A DNA stretch of 47,682 nucleotides from DASYTH01 sp035762905 (GTDB taxonomy: Bacteria; Actinomycetota; Actinomycetes; Mycobacteriales; Pseudonocardiaceae), in assembly GCF_035762905.1 (NCBI RefSeq), contig NZ_DASUCC010000078.1, positions 1 through 47,682 of the forward strand, read 5' to 3'. Each line of letters begins with the position of its first letter. Position 1 is the first letter of the stretch. The position numbers were made by a program, and so were the translations under genes. Positions 46,294 to 47,682 of the stretch are shown here, piece by piece. Under the pieces are notes generated by a model. It saw nothing but the letters and a program-made list of their open reading frames with translations, was not told where the DNA came from and made no database searches.

Positions 46294-47580
46294 ATGAGGC
46301 TCTCCACCTCCCTGGTCGCCGTGCTCGGCTCGGCAGTGCTCCTGGCCGCCTGCCAGAGCGCGCCCGAAGGCTCGTCCCCACAGGACACCGGCGCCACCGA
46401 CGACGGCAGCACGATCACCATGTGGACCAGGGCCCCGACGGCAACCTTCACCCAGACGCTGATCGACGCCTACAACGCGAGCCACAAGAACAAGGTGCAG
46501 CTCACGGTCATCCCGGCCGACTCCTACCAGCAGAAGGTCGGCACCGCGGCCGGCGCGCGCGACCTGCCCGACGTGCTGGCCGCCGACGTCGTCTACGCAC
46601 CCAACTACGCGTCCAAGGGCGTTTTCCTGGACATCACCGCGCGGGTCGACCAGCTGCCCTTCAAGGACACGCTGGCGCCCGCGCACATGAAGACCGCGAC
46701 GCACGACGACAAGATCTACGGCGTGCCGCACGACATCGACCTGTCCGCGGTGTTCTACAACAAGGTCCTCTACCGCAAGGCCGGTCTCGACCCGGAGAAG
46801 CCGCCGACCAACCTCACCGAGCTGTACAACCACGCCAAGCAGATCAGCGCGGCGGGCACCGGCGCGAGCGGCTACTTCTTCGGCGGCCAGTGCCCCGGCT
46901 GCATCCTGTTCACCACCTGGCCGATGATCTGGGCGTCCGGCGGCTCCGTGCTCAACGAGGAGGGCACCGCCTCGACCATCAACAACCAGCAGGCGACCGA
47001 GGTCTACACGCTGTACCGGAAGATGTTCCAGGAAGGCATCGTCCCGCAGACGGCCAAGAACGAGAACGGTCCGACCTGGACGCAGGACTTCACCAACGGC
47101 AAGATCGGCATCCAGCCACTGGGTTCCACGGTGCTGCAGAGCGTCAAGGAGGGACCCGACCTCGAGGTGGGTGTGGCGCCGATCCCCGGTCTGACCGGCG
47201 GCACCTCCTCGTTCGTCGGCGGCGACGTGCTCGGCATCTCGGCCAACAGCCAGAAGGCCGCACAGGCCTGGGACTTCATCTCCTGGACGCTGTCCGACCA
47301 GGCGCAGGTCGAGGTGGTGGCGAAGAACAAGAACATCACCGTGCGCAGTGACCTGGCCGAGAACACCTATGCCAAGCAGGATCCGCGGCTGGGCACGTTC
47401 AACAAGCTCGCCGGTGCGGGCCAGACGCCGATCTCGGTCAACTTCGGCAAGACCTACAACGACCCGAACGGGCCGTGGACCGGCACCGCGATCGAAGCGA
47501 TCTTCGGTGACATCGGGGTCTCCGACGCACTCGACAAACACAACCCGGCGATCACGGAGTCCCTGTCCAGCGGCAGCTGA
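46294..47580 (+). CDS. Sugar ABC transporter substrate-binding lipoprotein
   Basis: The 428-residue protein starts with a lipoprotein signal (VLLAAC, C20) and continues as a family 1 extracellular solute-binding protein: TITMWTRAPTATFTQTLIDAYNASHKNKVQLTVIP, DLPDVLAADVVYAPNYASKGVFLDIT, IYGVPHDIDLSAVFYNKVLYRKAGL, WTQDFTNGKIGIQPLGSTVL and VGGDVLGISANSQKAAQAWDFISWTL. It binds a sugar or oligosaccharide outside the membrane and delivers it to the permease that begins 25 bp downstream. Regulated by the divergent LacI protein, judging from the operator. Confidence 0.93.
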   Translation: MRLSTSLVAVLGSAVLLAACQSAPEGSSPQDTGATDDGSTITMWTRAPTATFTQTLIDAYNASHKNKVQLTVIPADSYQQKVGTAAGARDLPDVLAADVVYAPNYASKGVFLDITARVDQLPFKDTLAPAHMKTATHDDKIYGVPHDIDLSAVFYNKVLYRKAGLDPEKPPTNLTELYNHAKQISAAGTGASGYFFGGQCPGCILFTTWPMIWASGGSVLNEEGTASTINNQQATEVYTLYRKMFQEGIVPQTAKNENGPTWTQDFTNGKIGIQPLGSTVLQSVKEGPDLEVGVAPIPGLTGGTSSFVGGDVLGISANSQKAAQAWDFISWTLSDQAQVEVVAKNKNITVRSDLAENTYAKQDPRLGTFNKLAGAGQTPISVNFGKTYNDPNGPWTGTAIEAIFGDIGVSDALDKHNPAITESLSSGS

Positions 47581-47605
47581 TTCCGCTGGTGCGCAAGGAG
47601 TCCAT

Positions 47606-47682
47606 GTGGTCTCGCTGATCTCGCCCCGGGTCACGCCGGCGGCCCGGCCGCCGGACCGCCGGCGCGGCGCTGGCCACCGGAC
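47606..47682 (+). CDS. Sugar ABC transporter permease (N-terminus only)
   Basis: An AAGGAG ribosome-binding site (47595-47600) precedes GTG at 47606, which opens a frame reading VSLISPRVTPAARPPDRRRGAGHR to the window edge. The cytoplasmic Arg/Pro-rich start is typical of MalF-type permeases. The call rests mainly on position after the binding protein; only 25 codons are present. Confidence 0.55.
   Translation, partial: MVSLISPRVTPAARPPDRRRGAGHR

Overview
The window comes from a very GC-rich actinomycete. GTG starts are frequent, the third codon position is almost always G or C, and many adjacent genes overlap by 1-8 nt. The type VII secretion accessory genes (EspG, EspC and DUF3558 types), the F420-type LLM oxidoreductase and the AtuA-type carboxylase operon suggest an actinomycete of the order Pseudonocardiales (for example an Amycolatopsis or Kutzneria relative). 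That placement is an inference; no rRNA or other phylogenetic marker except uvrB is present. The window starts inside a PucR-type regulator and ends inside a sugar ABC permease. No tRNA, rRNA, CRISPR array or complete insertion sequence was seen.

Layout. (1) 1-3819: a PucR regulator divergent from a class III aminotransferase and a CoA-acylating (methyl)malonate-semialdehyde dehydrogenase, most likely a beta-alanine/GABA-type amine catabolic pair. (2) 3919-13052: a type VII secretion-linked locus with a YbaB/EbfC-like protein, an EspC-like protein, a 1452-residue Rhs/YD-repeat protein with an N-terminal WxG-type domain, a helical WXG-like protein, a DUF3558 lipoprotein, a PPE-like Gly/Pro-rich protein, an EspG-like chaperone and two small membrane proteins, closed by a strong hairpin. 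(3) 13099-18844: a PDZ-less HtrA-type protease, an ArsR/SRPBCC pair, a cupin divergent from a MarR regulator, a DPP-IV-type S9 peptidase and an LLM oxidoreductase. (4) 18930-23483: a compact NRPS-independent siderophore operon (PLP decarboxylase, N-hydroxylase, IucA/IucC synthetase) lacking the expected acyltransferase. (5) 23524-25251: two tandem paralogous lipoproteins of unknown function, each preceded by the same ECF-like promoter. (6) 25241-26506: an amidohydrolase divergent from a MarR regulator.

(7) 27119-36182: a tightly coupled acyl-CoA catabolic operon (TIGR03084-like protein, AtuA, acyl-CoA dehydrogenase, carboxyltransferase, biotin carboxylase, second acyl-CoA dehydrogenase, TetR). 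A near-perfect palindrome sits in front of it, and a 95-bp repeat-bearing insertion lies between atuA and the first dehydrogenase. (8) 36166-39677 (minus): response regulator, sensor kinase, ABC-2 permease and ATPase in one overlapping operon. (9) 39759-45146: two DUF402-type paralogs (one apparently lacking key acidic residues), a membrane protein, uvrB and a frameshifted gene. (10) 45155-47682: a LacI regulator divergent from a sugar ABC transporter whose promoter carries a clear LacI-type palindrome.

Three signals cut across genes. A 13-bp motif, GTCC-NNN-GTGGAC read on either strand, occurs at least 12 times inside coding sequence and in most copies forces rare codons. Many transcription units appear leaderless (A2/T6 hexamer, 6-7 nt, then ATG/GTG). 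The Leu codon CTT is largely confined to the hexamer CTTGCC. I consider the dispersed motif, the T7SS-linked Rhs locus and the ECF-like lipoprotein pair the best leads.
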